The notes under the pieces are model-generated. The model was not told the origin of the DNA. It made no database searches and saw only the letters and a list, made by a program, of their open reading frames with translations. Shown piece by piece: positions 31,719 through 40,308 of a stretch of DNA of 49,718 nt. The stretch lies in the NCBI GenBank assembly GCA_964500895.1, contig CAZCQP010000017.1:1-49718 (forward strand), read 5' to 3'. The position numbers and the translations under genes were made by a program. Numbering within the stretch: the stretch's first letter is position 1; each line of letters opens with the position of its first letter. Source of the DNA: CAZCQP01 sp964500895. GTDB taxonomy: Bacteria; Bacillota; Clostridia; Lachnospirales; JAISER01.

Positions 31719-31888
31719 GGCTGGGGGCTTCCTTTCAAGGCTATAGCTTCCGCCAGTGATTTATCTAAGGATTTGCCTTTCCCCTTAAAAGCACAAGTGA
31801 TGGTGACAAGCTTTTTGCCCTGCCTGACCACCATCACTGTTTGTTCTTTTCCTTCGTTTAGAGTTTTTATTTGAATCTCTTGCAACAT
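31715..31888 (-). CDS. 57-aa protein coupled to the serine recombinase
   Basis: ORF starting MLQEIQIKTLNEGKEQTVMV and ending LAEAIALKGSPQP. Its TGA overlaps the recombinase ATG (ATGA), so the two are translationally coupled. A strand-rich first half (VMVVRQGKKLVTITCAFKG) and a short helix would suit a small regulator or directionality factor. I do not recognise the family. The 85 bases upstream hold no obvious gene, then comes peptide cassette C. Confidence 0.7.
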   Translation of the reverse strand: MLQEIQIKTLNEGKEQTVMVVRQGKKLVTITCAFKGKGKSLDKSLAEAIALKGSPQP

Positions 31889-31973
31889 AGGCCGTTCGCC
31901 TGCCCTCGTCTTTTCCGATGGTTCAGTATATGAACGGTTCTTTGTCCACTATGAAAACAAAAGACAAAAATGG

Positions 31974-32002
31974 TTGACAGGGGAGAGAAGGGGTAGTAAA
32001 CT
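31974..32002 (+). promoter_or_regulatory. Cassette C: promoter of the antisense RNA
   Basis: TTGACA (31974-31979), 17 bases, TAAACT (31997-32002), with TAG before the -10 as in the other copies. Confidence 0.75.
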
Positions 32003-32008
32003 AAACAT

Positions 32009-32121
32009 ATGAAAAGGGAGTGCTGGACACACTCCCCCCGGCGTACTGCTTGACGGTATGGCCTACTAAAATACATTACCTAAAATAAGCCACGATCCAA
32101 TCACAGAGGGTGGCTTATTTT
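32009..32121 (+). ncRNA. Cassette C: predicted antisense (antitoxin) RNA, about 113 nt
   Basis: Starts near 32009, forms a 5' hairpin (GGGAGTG with CACTCCC), carries CCCGGCGTACTGC that can pair with the mRNA leader GTACTGCCGGG, and ends at the terminator AAAATAAGCCAC/GTGGCTTATTTT (32082-32121). Confidence 0.65.
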
Positions 32122-32192
32122 CTTGTGTTTAAGTATGCTATGTATATTGAAATGGCAAAAAAAATTAAATAAACCACTTCAAACGTTGACAT
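32115..32192 (-). CDS. Cassette C: 25-aa hydrophobic peptide, candidate type I toxin
   Basis: 25 codons beginning MSTFEVVYLIFFA and ending YIAYLNTRK; one residue (L to F at 11) separates it from copy A. The nucleotide sequence is close to copy A, so these two are the most recent pair. All other cassette parts are kept. It lies between the serine recombinase unit and the str operon promoter, with its own promoter facing away from rpsL. Confidence 0.75.
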   Translation of the reverse strand: MSTFEVVYLIFFAISIYIAYLNTRK

Positions 32193-32201
32193 ACGGCCTC
32201 A

Positions 32202-32215
32202 CCTCCTTTCGGAGG
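32202..32215 (-). promoter_or_regulatory. Cassette C: ribosome site locked in a GNRA hairpin
   Basis: CCTCC-GAAA-GGAGG on the minus strand, as in A and B. Confidence 0.75.
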
Positions 32216-32249
32216 GGCCACACCGCCACCCGGCAGTACACCTACCCAA

Positions 32250-32278
32250 AGCATAGCACCATTCGGGGGAAAGGTCAA
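32250..32278 (-). promoter_or_regulatory. Cassette C: promoter of the peptide mRNA
   Basis: TTGACC (32273-32278), 17 bases ending TGGTGC, TATGCT (32250-32255) on the minus strand. Confidence 0.7.
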
Positions 32279-32322
32279 CCAAGGTACAACAAAACTTCCT
32301 TCCAAGTTCCAAAAAATTACCC

Positions 32323-32351
32323 TTGACATTTTCAAACGGGGGTGATAAACT
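32323..32351 (+). promoter_or_regulatory. Promoter of the str operon
   Basis: TTGACA (32323-32328), 17 bases, TAAACT (32346-32351), about 90 bases before rpsL. Confidence 0.75.
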
Positions 32352-32441
32352 GCCCTAGTATGCCAAATCATGGGCATATTCAGCTAAAAATGGCTGACGG
32401 CGAATGAAAAAGGCAGATAAAAATTGCAAGGAGGTGCGACA

Positions 32442-32870
32442 ATGCCAACATTCAACCAATTGGTAAGAAAGGGCAGAAAAACGATTGAAAAGAAATCCAC
32501 TGCCCCGGCGCTTCAAAAGAGCTTGAACACACTGCGTAGAAAGCAGTCCGACAGCTCCAGCCCGCAAAAACGTGGGGTATGCACATCTGTTAAGACAGCT
32601 ACTCCAAAGAAGCCTAACTCTGCGCTTCGTAAAATTGCCAGAGTGCGTCTTTCCAACGGCATGGAAGTTACTGCTTACATCCCGGGTGAAGGCCACAACC
32701 TGCAAGAGCATAGCGTTGTGCTTATCCGCGGCGGTAGAGTAAAAGACGTGCCTGGTGTGCGTTACCACGTTATCCGCGGCACACTGGATACTGCCGGTGT
32801 GGCAAAAAGAATGCAGGCCCGTTCCAAATACGGCGCCAAGCGTCCTAAGAAAGATGCTGCAAAGAAGTAA
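32442..32870 (+). CDS. rpsL: 30S ribosomal protein S12
   Basis: 142 residues, start behind AAGGAGGTG. MPTFNQLVRKGRKT at the N-terminus and TPKKPNSALRKIARVRLSNG in the middle, including the lysines where streptomycin-resistance changes occur in other bacteria (wild-type residues are present). S12 controls decoding accuracy in the 30S A site. The rpoB and rpoC genes that often stand upstream are absent; the operon has its own promoter here. Confidence 0.98.
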   Translation: MPTFNQLVRKGRKTIEKKSTAPALQKSLNTLRRKQSDSSSPQKRGVCTSVKTATPKKPNSALRKIARVRLSNGMEVTAYIPGEGHNLQEHSVVLIRGGRVKDVPGVRYHVIRGTLDTAGVAKRMQARSKYGAKRPKKDAAKK

Positions 32871-33071
32871 GCTTATTTAAAGAAGTGAGCTTCAATGAAG
32901 CAATTGAACAGCTTAAACAACGTAAAAGCTGCATCGCCATTGCAATGGATTATCTGCCTATTATATAAGGAAAGATAGCTTACAATGGCATGAATCGTGC
33001 AGAAACACGAGTACCGTTGATAAAATGGTGCGCAATAGCCTTGCGCACAGTTCATTAAGGAGGGAAGAATC

Positions 33072-33542
33072 GTGCCACGTAAAGGTCATGTTTCAAAAAG
33101 AGAAGTGCTTGCAGACCCTTTGTACAGCAGCAAAATTGTCACAAAGCTCATTAACGGCATTATGCTGGATGGCAAAAAAGGAACAGCACAGCACATTGTA
33201 TACAATGCCTTTTCCATCGTTGCTGAAAAACGGGGAACAGAGGCGTTAGAAGCCTTCACGGAAGCGTTAAACAACGTGATGCCGTCTTTGGAAGTTAAAG
33301 CACGCCGTGTGGGCGGTGCCACCTATCAGGTGCCCATCGACATCCGCCCGGAAAGACGCCAAACCTTAGGTTTGCGTTGGATTGTGAATTACTCCAGAAA
33401 ACGGGGCGAAAAGACAATGGAAGAGCGTCTGGCCAATGAAATTCTGGACGCACTGAACAACACCGGCGGTGCCGTGAAGAAAAAAGAAGAAATGCATAAA
33501 ATGGCGGAAGCCAACAAAGCGTTCTCTCATTACAAGTGGTAA
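33072..33542 (+). CDS. rpsG: 30S ribosomal protein S7
   Basis: 156 residues starting MPRKGHVSKREVLADPLYSS, behind AAGGAGGG. S7 nucleates the head of the 30S subunit by binding the 3' domain of 16S rRNA. Conserved VPIDIRPERRQTLGLRWIV and the C-terminal MAEANKAFSHYKW are present. The 200 bases between rpsL and rpsG hold no gene. Confidence 0.98.
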   Translation: MPRKGHVSKREVLADPLYSSKIVTKLINGIMLDGKKGTAQHIVYNAFSIVAEKRGTEALEAFTEALNNVMPSLEVKARRVGGATYQVPIDIRPERRQTLGLRWIVNYSRKRGEKTMEERLANEILDALNNTGGAVKKKEEMHKMAEANKAFSHYKW

Positions 33543-33578
33543 TGCACAGAGCGCTTGGATTTAAAGGAGGAATCAAGT

Positions 33579-35669
33579 GTGTCGGAAAGAGCTTTCCCGC
33601 TTGAGCAAACGAGGAACATAGGCATTATGGCGCATATCGACGCGGGTAAAACCACTTTGACCGAGCGCATTTTGTACTATACCGGCCGAAACTATAAGAT
33701 TGGCGATACCCACGAAGGTACCGCCACCATGGACTGGATGGAGCAAGAGCAAGAACGTGGTATCACCATCACCTCTGCTGCGACCACCACCCAATGGCAA
33801 AATAACCGCATCAACATCATAGATACACCCGGTCACGTTGACTTTACCGTTGAGGTAGAGCGTTCCCTGCGTGTGTTGGACGGTGCCGTAGGCGTGTTCT
33901 GCGCCAAAGGTGGCGTAGAGCCACAATCGGAAACCGTTTGGCGTCAAGCAGACAAATACAACGTGCCCCGTCTGGCCTTCGTGAACAAAATGGACATCAT
34001 GGGCGCAGACTTCTACAACGTGGTGGACATGATGCGCACCCGCCTGGGCGCAAACCCTGTGCCGGTGCAAATCCCTATTGGTGCTGAGTCTGAATTTAAA
34101 GGCGTTATTGACCTGATGGACATGAAAGCCTACATCTACCAAGATGAGCTGGGCACCGATGTTAGCGTGCAAGACATTCCCGCTGAATATGCCGAAAAGG
34201 CAGCCGAATTCAGAAACAGCATGGTTGAAGCCATTGCCGAAACCGATGATGCGCTGATGGAAAAATACTTCGCTGGGGAAGAAATTTCCCAAGAAGAGCT
34301 GAAAGCCGCCCTGCGGGCTGCTTGTCTGCAAACCACAGCTATCCCCACTTTCTGCGGCAGTGCTTACAAAAACAAAGGCGTACAAAAACTTTTGGATGCC
34401 GTTGTGGAATACATGCCTGCACCTACGGATATTCCTGCTATTAAAGGGATTATCCCACAGTCCGAAGAAGAAGTGGAACGTCATTCTTCCGACGAAGAGC
34501 CTTTTGCGGCTTTAGCGTTTAAGATTATGAACGACCCCTTCGTGGGCAAGCTGGCTTTCTTCCGGGTTTACTCCGGCGTTTTGAAATCCGGTTCCTATGT
34601 GTTTAACCCGGTGAAAGGCAAGAAAGAACGCATCGGCCGTATTTTGCAGATGCACGCCAACCACCGTGAGGAAATCGAACAAGTGTACGCCGGCGACATT
34701 GCCGCTGCTGTTGGTTTAAAAATGACCACAACAGGCGACACTTTGTGTGATGAAGACCACGAAGTTATTTTGGAATCCATGAACTTCCCAGAACCGGTTA
34801 TCTCTGTGGCCATCGAGCCTAAGACAAAAGCCGGCCGGGATAAAATGGGTATTGCCCTTGCCAAACTGGCAGAAGAAGACCCAACCTTCAAAACCTACAC
34901 CAACGTGGACACCGGCCAGACCATCATCTCCGGTATGGGCGAGCTTCACTTGGAAATCATTGTTGACCGTCTGCTTCGGGAGTTTAAGGTGGAAGCCAAC
35001 GTGGGTAAACCACAAGTGGCCTACCGTGAAACCTTTAGCAAAGCGGCTGACGTGGAAGGCCGCTACATTAAACAATCCGGCGGTCGTGGCCAATACGGCC
35101 ACTGTAAAGTGCGCTTTGAACCCATGGATGCCAATGATGCCGACAAACCTTATGAGTTTGTTAACGCCATCGTGGGCGGTGCTATTCCTAAGGAATACAT
35201 TCCGGCCATTGATGCAGGTATCAAAGAAGCCATGAACTCCGGCGTTATTGGGGGTTACCCTGTGCTGGGCGTGAAGGCTACCGTATACGACGGCTCCTAC
35301 CATGATGTAGACTCCTCTGAAATGGCGTACAAAATCGCCGGTTCCATGGCTTTTAAAGAAGCTATGAAAAAAGGCGGCCCGCTGCTTTTAGAGCCTATCA
35401 TGAAGGTAGACGTAACTGTGCCCGAGGAATACATGGGCGATGTTATCGGCGACATTAACAGCCGCCGTGGCAAAATTGAAAGCATGGAAGCCAGAAACAA
35501 CACCCAAGTGGTGCATTCCTATGTGCCCCTGGCTGAAATGTTCGGCTATTCCACAGACCTGCGTTCCAAAACCCAGGGCCGTGGCGTGTACGCCATGGAA
35601 GTGGATCACTACGAACCTGTGCCTAAGAGCGTTCAGGAAAAAGTGGTGGCCGGCAAAGCTGTGGAGTAA
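33579..35669 (+). CDS. fusA: Elongation factor G
   Basis: 696 residues from a GTG start at 33579 placed behind AAAGGAGG. EF-G drives translocation using GTP. G motifs: AHIDAGKTT (P-loop), RGITITSA (switch), DTPGHVDF, NKMD. Domains II-V follow, with the GGRGQYGHCKVRFEP of domain IV. Length and motifs are those of canonical EF-G rather than the shorter or tetracycline-protecting homologues. Confidence 0.98.
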   Translation: MSERAFPLEQTRNIGIMAHIDAGKTTLTERILYYTGRNYKIGDTHEGTATMDWMEQEQERGITITSAATTTQWQNNRINIIDTPGHVDFTVEVERSLRVLDGAVGVFCAKGGVEPQSETVWRQADKYNVPRLAFVNKMDIMGADFYNVVDMMRTRLGANPVPVQIPIGAESEFKGVIDLMDMKAYIYQDELGTDVSVQDIPAEYAEKAAEFRNSMVEAIAETDDALMEKYFAGEEISQEELKAALRAACLQTTAIPTFCGSAYKNKGVQKLLDAVVEYMPAPTDIPAIKGIIPQSEEEVERHSSDEEPFAALAFKIMNDPFVGKLAFFRVYSGVLKSGSYVFNPVKGKKERIGRILQMHANHREEIEQVYAGDIAAAVGLKMTTTGDTLCDEDHEVILESMNFPEPVISVAIEPKTKAGRDKMGIALAKLAEEDPTFKTYTNVDTGQTIISGMGELHLEIIVDRLLREFKVEANVGKPQVAYRETFSKAADVEGRYIKQSGGRGQYGHCKVRFEPMDANDADKPYEFVNAIVGGAIPKEYIPAIDAGIKEAMNSGVIGGYPVLGVKATVYDGSYHDVDSSEMAYKIAGSMAFKEAMKKGGPLLLEPIMKVDVTVPEEYMGDVIGDINSRRGKIESMEARNNTQVVHSYVPLAEMFGYSTDLRSKTQGRGVYAMEVDHYEPVPKSVQEKVVAGKAVE

Positions 35670-35705
35670 TTCACACGTTCCATTTTGTGTAGCATAAAAT
35701 TATGC

Positions 35706-35734
35706 TTGCAAAAAGCTGGAATAGTTACTATAAT
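35706..35734 (+). promoter_or_regulatory. Separate promoter of tuf
   Basis: TTGCAA (35706-35711), 17 bases, TATAAT (35729-35734) in the fusA-tuf gap, 75 bases before the tuf start. Confidence 0.75.
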
Positions 35735-35808
35735 GAACTCAAAATATTTCCATTACTATTACTACCAATTAGAGGGCTACCCTCAAAATTTAAGGAGGAA
35801 AATTCTAA

Positions 35809-37002
35809 ATGGCTAAAGCAAAATTTGAAAGAAACAAGCCACACGTGAACATTGGTACCATTGGCCACGTTGACCATGGTAAAACTACCCTTACTGCTGC
35901 CATCACAAAAACACTGCACGACCGCTACCAACTGGGTGAGGCCGTGGCTTTCGACAAAATTGACAAGGCTCCAGAAGAAAGAGAACGTGGTATCACCATC
36001 TCCACCACACACGTGGAATATGAAACCCCAGAACGTCACTACGCACACGTGGACTGCCCTGGCCATGCCGACTATGTAAAGAACATGATCACCGGTGCTG
36101 CCCAAATGGACGGCGCTATCCTGGTTGTGGCTGCAACAGACGGCCCTATGGCTCAAACAAGAGAGCACATTCTGCTTGCTCGTCAGGTAGGCGTGCCTTA
36201 TATCGTGGTTTTCATGAACAAATGCGACGCTGTGGATGACCCAGAACTTTTGGATCTGGTTGAAATGGAAATTCGTGACCTGTTAAGCGAATACGAATTC
36301 CCTGGCGATGATATTCCTATCGTTAGAGGTTCCGCTCTCAAAGCACTTGAAGATTCTTCCTGCGAATGGGCCAACAGCATTGTTGAACTGTTTGAACAAG
36401 TAGACAGCTATGTGCCTACCCCAGAACGTGACACCGACAAACCTTTCTTGATGCCTGTGGAAGACGTGTTCTCCATCACAGGCCGTGGTACTGTTGCTAC
36501 CGGCCGTGTGGAACGTGGTACCGTTAAGGTTCAAGAAGAAGTTGAAATCGTTGGTTTGACCAGCGAAAAACGTAAAGTTGTTGTTACCGGCGTTGAAATG
36601 TTCAGAAAACTTCTGGATTCTGCTCAAGCTGGCGATAACATCGGCGTGCTGCTGCGTGGCGTGCAAAGAACAGACATCGAAAGAGGTCAAGTTCTTGCTA
36701 AACCCGGCACCATCACCCCTCACACCAAATTTAAGGCGCAAGTGTACGTCCTTTCTCAAGAAGAAGGTGGCCGTCACAAACCGTTCTTCAACAACTACCG
36801 TCCTCAGTTTTACTTCAGAACAACAGACGTTACCGGTGTTATCACTCTGCCAGAAGGCACCGAAATGTGTATGCCTGGCGATAACATTGAAATGGAAATC
36901 AACCTCATCACTCCTATCGCTATGGAACAAGGCTTGCGCTTTGCTATCCGTGAAGGCGGCAGAACTGTGGGCGCTGGTTCCGTTGTTTCCATCATCGAAT
37001 AA
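35809..37002 (+). CDS. tuf: Elongation factor Tu
   Basis: 397 residues, behind AAGGAGGAAAATT. EF-Tu delivers aminoacyl-tRNA to the ribosome. GHVDHGKTT, RGITISTTHVEYET, DCPGHADYVKNMI and NKCD are all present, and domains 2 and 3 are complete to the end AGSVVSIIE. Codon use is the most biased in the window, as expected for a highly expressed gene. A strong terminator follows. Confidence 0.98.
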   Translation: MAKAKFERNKPHVNIGTIGHVDHGKTTLTAAITKTLHDRYQLGEAVAFDKIDKAPEERERGITISTTHVEYETPERHYAHVDCPGHADYVKNMITGAAQMDGAILVVAATDGPMAQTREHILLARQVGVPYIVVFMNKCDAVDDPELLDLVEMEIRDLLSEYEFPGDDIPIVRGSALKALEDSSCEWANSIVELFEQVDSYVPTPERDTDKPFLMPVEDVFSITGRGTVATGRVERGTVKVQEEVEIVGLTSEKRKVVVTGVEMFRKLLDSAQAGDNIGVLLRGVQRTDIERGQVLAKPGTITPHTKFKAQVYVLSQEEGGRHKPFFNNYRPQFYFRTTDVTGVITLPEGTEMCMPGDNIEMEINLITPIAMEQGLRFAIREGGRTVGAGSVVSIIE

Positions 37003-37023
37003 TTTTGCTGCATAAGCATAAAG

Positions 37024-37053
37024 AAAGGGTGCCGAAATTTCGGCACCCTTTTT
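37024..37053 (+). terminator. Terminator of the str operon
   Basis: AAAGGGTGCCGAAATTTCGGCACCCTTTTT-type hairpin: arms AAAGGGTGCCGAAA / TTTCGGCACCCTTT with a T run. Confidence 0.9.
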
Positions 37054-37063
37054 GTGTAAAAAT

Positions 37064-37092
37064 AAAACCTTGGAGCAAAGCTCCAAGGTTTT
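37064..37092 (-). terminator. Terminator of the 214-aa membrane protein gene
   Basis: AAAACCTTGGAGC (37064-37076) and GCTCCAAGGTTTT (37080-37092); the right arm overlaps the stop codon, and a T-rich run follows on the minus strand. Confidence 0.85.
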
Positions 37093-37735
37093 ATTCCAGC
37101 AATACTGCTATAATCACCGCCCAAACGGTCACAGACAAAATGCCTATAAAGATGGCCAGCACCGGGTTCACCAGTTGCATCCAAACCGGATAAGATTTCA
37201 CCTTAGACCGCTGGGTTTGCACAAACAAGACACCCAACCCCGCAGGTAACAACCCGCAAGCCATGATAATGAAGGGAACGGGGTGCCAGGTGGGGTCATA
37301 CACCAGCAGTGCCACGGGGAACAAGAACAATAGAATGCCGCCAACAATGTTGACAATGGCTGCCAACTTTTGTTTACGGGTTACGGGCATTTCCGCCGGA
37401 ATATCTGCCAGGTTAATGTTATAGAATTTCATAAAGCTGTGGTGATAGCGTTGTAGAAAGTTCGGTTCCATACGCTCCTGTACATAGTCCCCTGGTTTGC
37501 AGATTTTGGCTATCACGTATGCAATGAGCCCGCCCAAGGTTGCCCCTGCCAACGCCGACAGATACACCATGGGCTTACTCCATCCGGCACCAAAACCAAC
37601 AATGCTTCCGGCCACCTCAAAGACCAGCCACAGCAAAACGGTTAGCACAGCGTACGGCTTAGGCTTCCGCCCCCGGCGTAAAGCATTGTCCATGTTGGCC
37701 TGGCACAAAAAAGCCAAGACAATGATTTCTAACAT
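37091..37735 (-). CDS. Polytopic membrane protein of unknown function
   Basis: 214 residues with five or six membrane spans (LLWLVFEVAGSIVGFGAG, LSALAGATLGGLIAYVIA, IVNIVGGILLFLFPVALLVY, FIIMACGLLPAGLGVLFV, LAIFIGILSVTVWAVIIAVL). A short soluble loop with ERMEPNFLQRYHHSFMKFYN lies in the middle. No conserved catalytic motif seen and family not recognised. The next gene upstream on this strand is a methyltransferase 25 bases away, so the two are probably co-transcribed. Confidence 0.8.
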   Translation of the reverse strand: MLEIIVLAFLCQANMDNALRRGRKPKPYAVLTVLLWLVFEVAGSIVGFGAGWSKPMVYLSALAGATLGGLIAYVIAKICKPGDYVQERMEPNFLQRYHHSFMKFYNINLADIPAEMPVTRKQKLAAIVNIVGGILLFLFPVALLVYDPTWHPVPFIIMACGLLPAGLGVLFVQTQRSKVKSYPVWMQLVNPVLAIFIGILSVTVWAVIIAVLLE

Positions 37736-37760
37736 AACATATCCCCCTTTAAGTTACCTG

Positions 37761-38525
37761 TTACATGCTTGGCATTTGTCCACATAGTTGATACCAGTCA
37801 TTGGTTTCTGTGAATGTATCACCCGTGATGGTAAAGCCTAAGTTTTCCATTACTTTCCGTAAAGCTTCATGGCTGAAAGGCGTGAAATGCAGCACACTTT
37901 CATAGAGCGTAATGTGTTGCTGTGCATTAATTTCTTGAAGCAATATTTCCACCTCTGCTGGTTGCTCCATGTCCCCCAGCTTCCAATGATAGAGAGGGAT
38001 ATATGCACAGGCCTGATAACGCAACTGATTATGAACAGTGAAGCGCTTTTTCTCTTGAATGATTTTGTCCCAGTTACGGGTTTCGATAACAAGGGTTCCA
38101 TTGGGCGCAAGCACCTGCTGTAATGCGGCAATATTTTGCACCCGCTCTGTGGCATTGGCTGAATGTACAATAGAATTGCCTGTGCAAAGCACCACATCAA
38201 ATTGGGGTGGAAAGGTTTGCGGCAATTCTTGCCAAGATTTCACATCTGTGGCAACAGATACATGATGTTTCTTGGAAAATTCCCTGGTCAGCCGTACCAT
38301 TTCACTGCTGATGTCGGTGGCCGTCACGTGATAACCATGCAAGGCCAACGCTGTTGCCTGAATGCCATTTCCGCAAGCCGCATCTAAGATAGCCATGTCT
38401 TTGTGATTATAAAGGTCTAAGACAGCCTGTATGCCTGCAATAAACTCCATCTGCATCAGCTGCTCACGGGACATGTCCCCATATAAAGCGTTATACAGCC
38501 AACTCATTTTATCATAATCTTCCAT
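37761..38525 (-). CDS. Class I SAM-dependent methyltransferase
   Basis: 254 residues from the ATG placed behind GGAAGGAGG. SAM-binding motif I is ILDAACGNGIQATALALHG (about residues 54-72), the acidic end of strand 2 is VTATDISSEMV, and motif IV is FDVVLCTGNSIVHS. The C-terminal half has antiparallel strands ending EHFTPFSHEALRKVMENLGF-like (LHFTPFSHEALRKVMENLGF). It resembles glycine/sarcosine-type or small-molecule methyltransferases; substrate not determined. A strong promoter lies 45 bases upstream. Confidence 0.88.
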   Translation of the reverse strand: MEDYDKMSWLYNALYGDMSREQLMQMEFIAGIQAVLDLYNHKDMAILDAACGNGIQATALALHGYHVTATDISSEMVRLTREFSKKHHVSVATDVKSWQELPQTFPPQFDVVLCTGNSIVHSANATERVQNIAALQQVLAPNGTLVIETRNWDKIIQEKKRFTVHNQLRYQACAYIPLYHWKLGDMEQPAEVEILLQEINAQQHITLYESVLHFTPFSHEALRKVMENLGFTITGDTFTETNDWYQLCGQMPSM

Positions 38526-38569
38526 ATAAAGCCTCCTTCCACCTTGAAACAACGGTTGCAATGGCTTGC

Positions 38570-38599
38570 ATTATACGATATCATTGTAAACAGTGTCAA
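38570..38599 (-). promoter_or_regulatory. Promoter of the methyltransferase gene
   Basis: TTGACA (38594-38599), 18 bases, TATAAT (38570-38575) on the minus strand; both boxes match consensus exactly. Confidence 0.85.
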
Positions 38600-38659
38600 G
38601 ACTTCAAGGATTCATTCTAAAAAAATGAGCAACGCTATAAGCTGACGGGAGTTTTATGC

Positions 38660-39601
38660 ATGAATAGCCTGACCATTGCCTTTTCCGTGGTGTTCCCCTT
38701 GTTTCTGATGATGGCGCTGGGCTACTTTCTCAAGCGTGTGAAGCTGTTCACCCCTGCCTTTTTAGACCAGCTGAACGGCTTGTGCTTTAAAGTGTTCTTG
38801 CCCATTCTGCTCTTTGTAAACATTTACAGCAGTGACTTTAAACAGGATTTTTCCCCCCGGCTGGTGCTGTATGCTTTGGCCTGCAACGTGGCTTACTTTA
38901 TATTGCTCATGGTGGCCGTGCCCCAGCTGGAAAAAGACCACCGGAGGCAAGGGGCTTTGGTGCAGGGCATGTTTCGCAGCAACTTCATTCTTTTTGGCAT
39001 GTCCATCGTAACGTCCTTGTATGGGCCTGGAAATGCCACGTCTTTGGTGGCCATTTTAATGGCTTTTGTTATCCCGCTGTTTAACTGCCAGGCGGTGATG
39101 GTGCTGGAGGTTTATGGCCGCAATAACAAGCAAGCCAAAGCCATGGTGGTGGGTATTGTTAAAAACCCACTCATTCTGGCGTCGCTGCTGGCTTTTGTTT
39201 TTGTGCTGGCGGGTGTCAGGTTGCCAGCCCCGCTGGTGTCCACGCTGAGCACCCTTTCAAACGTAGCCACTCCCTTGGCCTTGATGACTTTAGGTGGTTC
39301 CTTTGCCTTTTCCCGGGTACAGGCCAATACAAAGGCTTTGGCGCTGGGTGTGGCAGGAAAGCTTGTGGTGATGCCCTTGTTGGTGATTCCCATGGCTGTG
39401 TGGCTGGGCATTAAAGAAGAAGCTTTGGCGGCGTTGTTCGCCATGGCCGCCACACCCCCTGCTGTATCCAGCTATATCATGGCCCGGCAAATGGGCAGTG
39501 ACGATGAGCTGGCGGGGCAGATGGTGGTGGTGGGGTCCTTTTTGTCCGTGTTTACCTTGTTTCTAGGCATATCACTGCTTCTACAGCTGGGCTTGTTATA
39601 A
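38660..39601 (+). CDS. AEC family transporter
   Basis: 313 residues and about ten membrane spans in two halves, the auxin-efflux-carrier fold. 'FPLFLMMALGYFLKRVKLFTPAFLDQLNGLCFKVFLPILLFVNIY' is the AEC N-terminus, and 'VRLPAPLVSTLSTLSNVATPLALMTLGGSF' and 'ATPPAVSSYIMARQMGSDDELAGQMV' are the conserved crossover regions. Bacterial members export malate or other small acids; the substrate is not known here. It lies upstream of a DUF2461 gene by 32 bases. Confidence 0.92.
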   Translation: MNSLTIAFSVVFPLFLMMALGYFLKRVKLFTPAFLDQLNGLCFKVFLPILLFVNIYSSDFKQDFSPRLVLYALACNVAYFILLMVAVPQLEKDHRRQGALVQGMFRSNFILFGMSIVTSLYGPGNATSLVAILMAFVIPLFNCQAVMVLEVYGRNNKQAKAMVVGIVKNPLILASLLAFVFVLAGVRLPAPLVSTLSTLSNVATPLALMTLGGSFAFSRVQANTKALALGVAGKLVVMPLLVIPMAVWLGIKEEALAALFAMAATPPAVSSYIMARQMGSDDELAGQMVVVGSFLSVFTLFLGISLLLQLGLL

Positions 39602-39633
39602 AACCATAACCATATGCATAAAGGAGAATACCC

Positions 39634-40308
39634 ATGCCTTTTACCCCCGAAACATTTACCTTCCTAGTGGAAAACCGGTTGCACAACAGCAAAGAATGGT
39701 TCCAGGAGCATAAACCACAAATGCAGGAGGTGGTCATTGAACCTTTGGCAGAGCTGGTGACCCGGCTGACCCCCACCATGGAAGCCATTGACCCCAAGTT
39801 TATCTGTCAGCCCAAGGTGGGCAAATGCATTTCCCGCATACACCGGGACGTGCGCTTTTCCAAAGACAAGTCCCTGTACCGGGACATCATGTGGGTGTCC
39901 TTTTCCCGGGAACGAAGCAGCACCACCGGCCACCCCGGCTTTTTCTTTGAAATTTCCCCAGCCCAATACCGTTACGGCTGCGGCTATTGCCTGGACAACA
40001 CCAAAACCATGCAAAGCTTACGCCGTCTGATATTAAACAGTGACCAGGCTTTTCAGGAAGCTTTTGCTGCGGTGGAAAAGCAAAGCCATTTTGGGCTGGA
40101 AGGGGACATGTACAAAAAAAGCCGCCACCCGGATGCAACCGAGGTTTTGCGCCCGTGGCTAGACCGCAAGAACATCTGCTTTATCCATAACAGTAACGAC
40201 TTTGAGCGGCTGTACCGCCAAGATTTTGCCCAAGAACTGGCAGAAGCTTTCACTCTTTTAACCCCGGTATACCACTTCCTGCTGAAAGCTTTTGAACAAG
40301 CCTGCTAA
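39634..40308 (+). CDS. DUF2461 (TIGR02453) family protein
   Basis: 224 residues. Conserved blocks: 'FTFLVENRLHNSKEWFQEHK', 'KCISRIHRDVRFSKDKSLYRDIMWVSFSRE', 'PGFFFEISPAQYRYGCGYC' and 'YKKSRHP'. The family is widespread and of unknown function. An AAAGGAG site lies before the ATG. Its last codons overlap the end of the convergent EamA gene by four bases. Confidence 0.9.
   Translation: MPFTPETFTFLVENRLHNSKEWFQEHKPQMQEVVIEPLAELVTRLTPTMEAIDPKFICQPKVGKCISRIHRDVRFSKDKSLYRDIMWVSFSRERSSTTGHPGFFFEISPAQYRYGCGYCLDNTKTMQSLRRLILNSDQAFQEAFAAVEKQSHFGLEGDMYKKSRHPDATEVLRPWLDRKNICFIHNSNDFERLYRQDFAQELAEAFTLLTPVYHFLLKAFEQAC

Noticed and set aside
32323..32441. Expected rpoB/rpoC ahead of rpsL
   Set aside because: Only a promoter and leader are there; the str operon simply begins at rpsL here, as in several clostridia.
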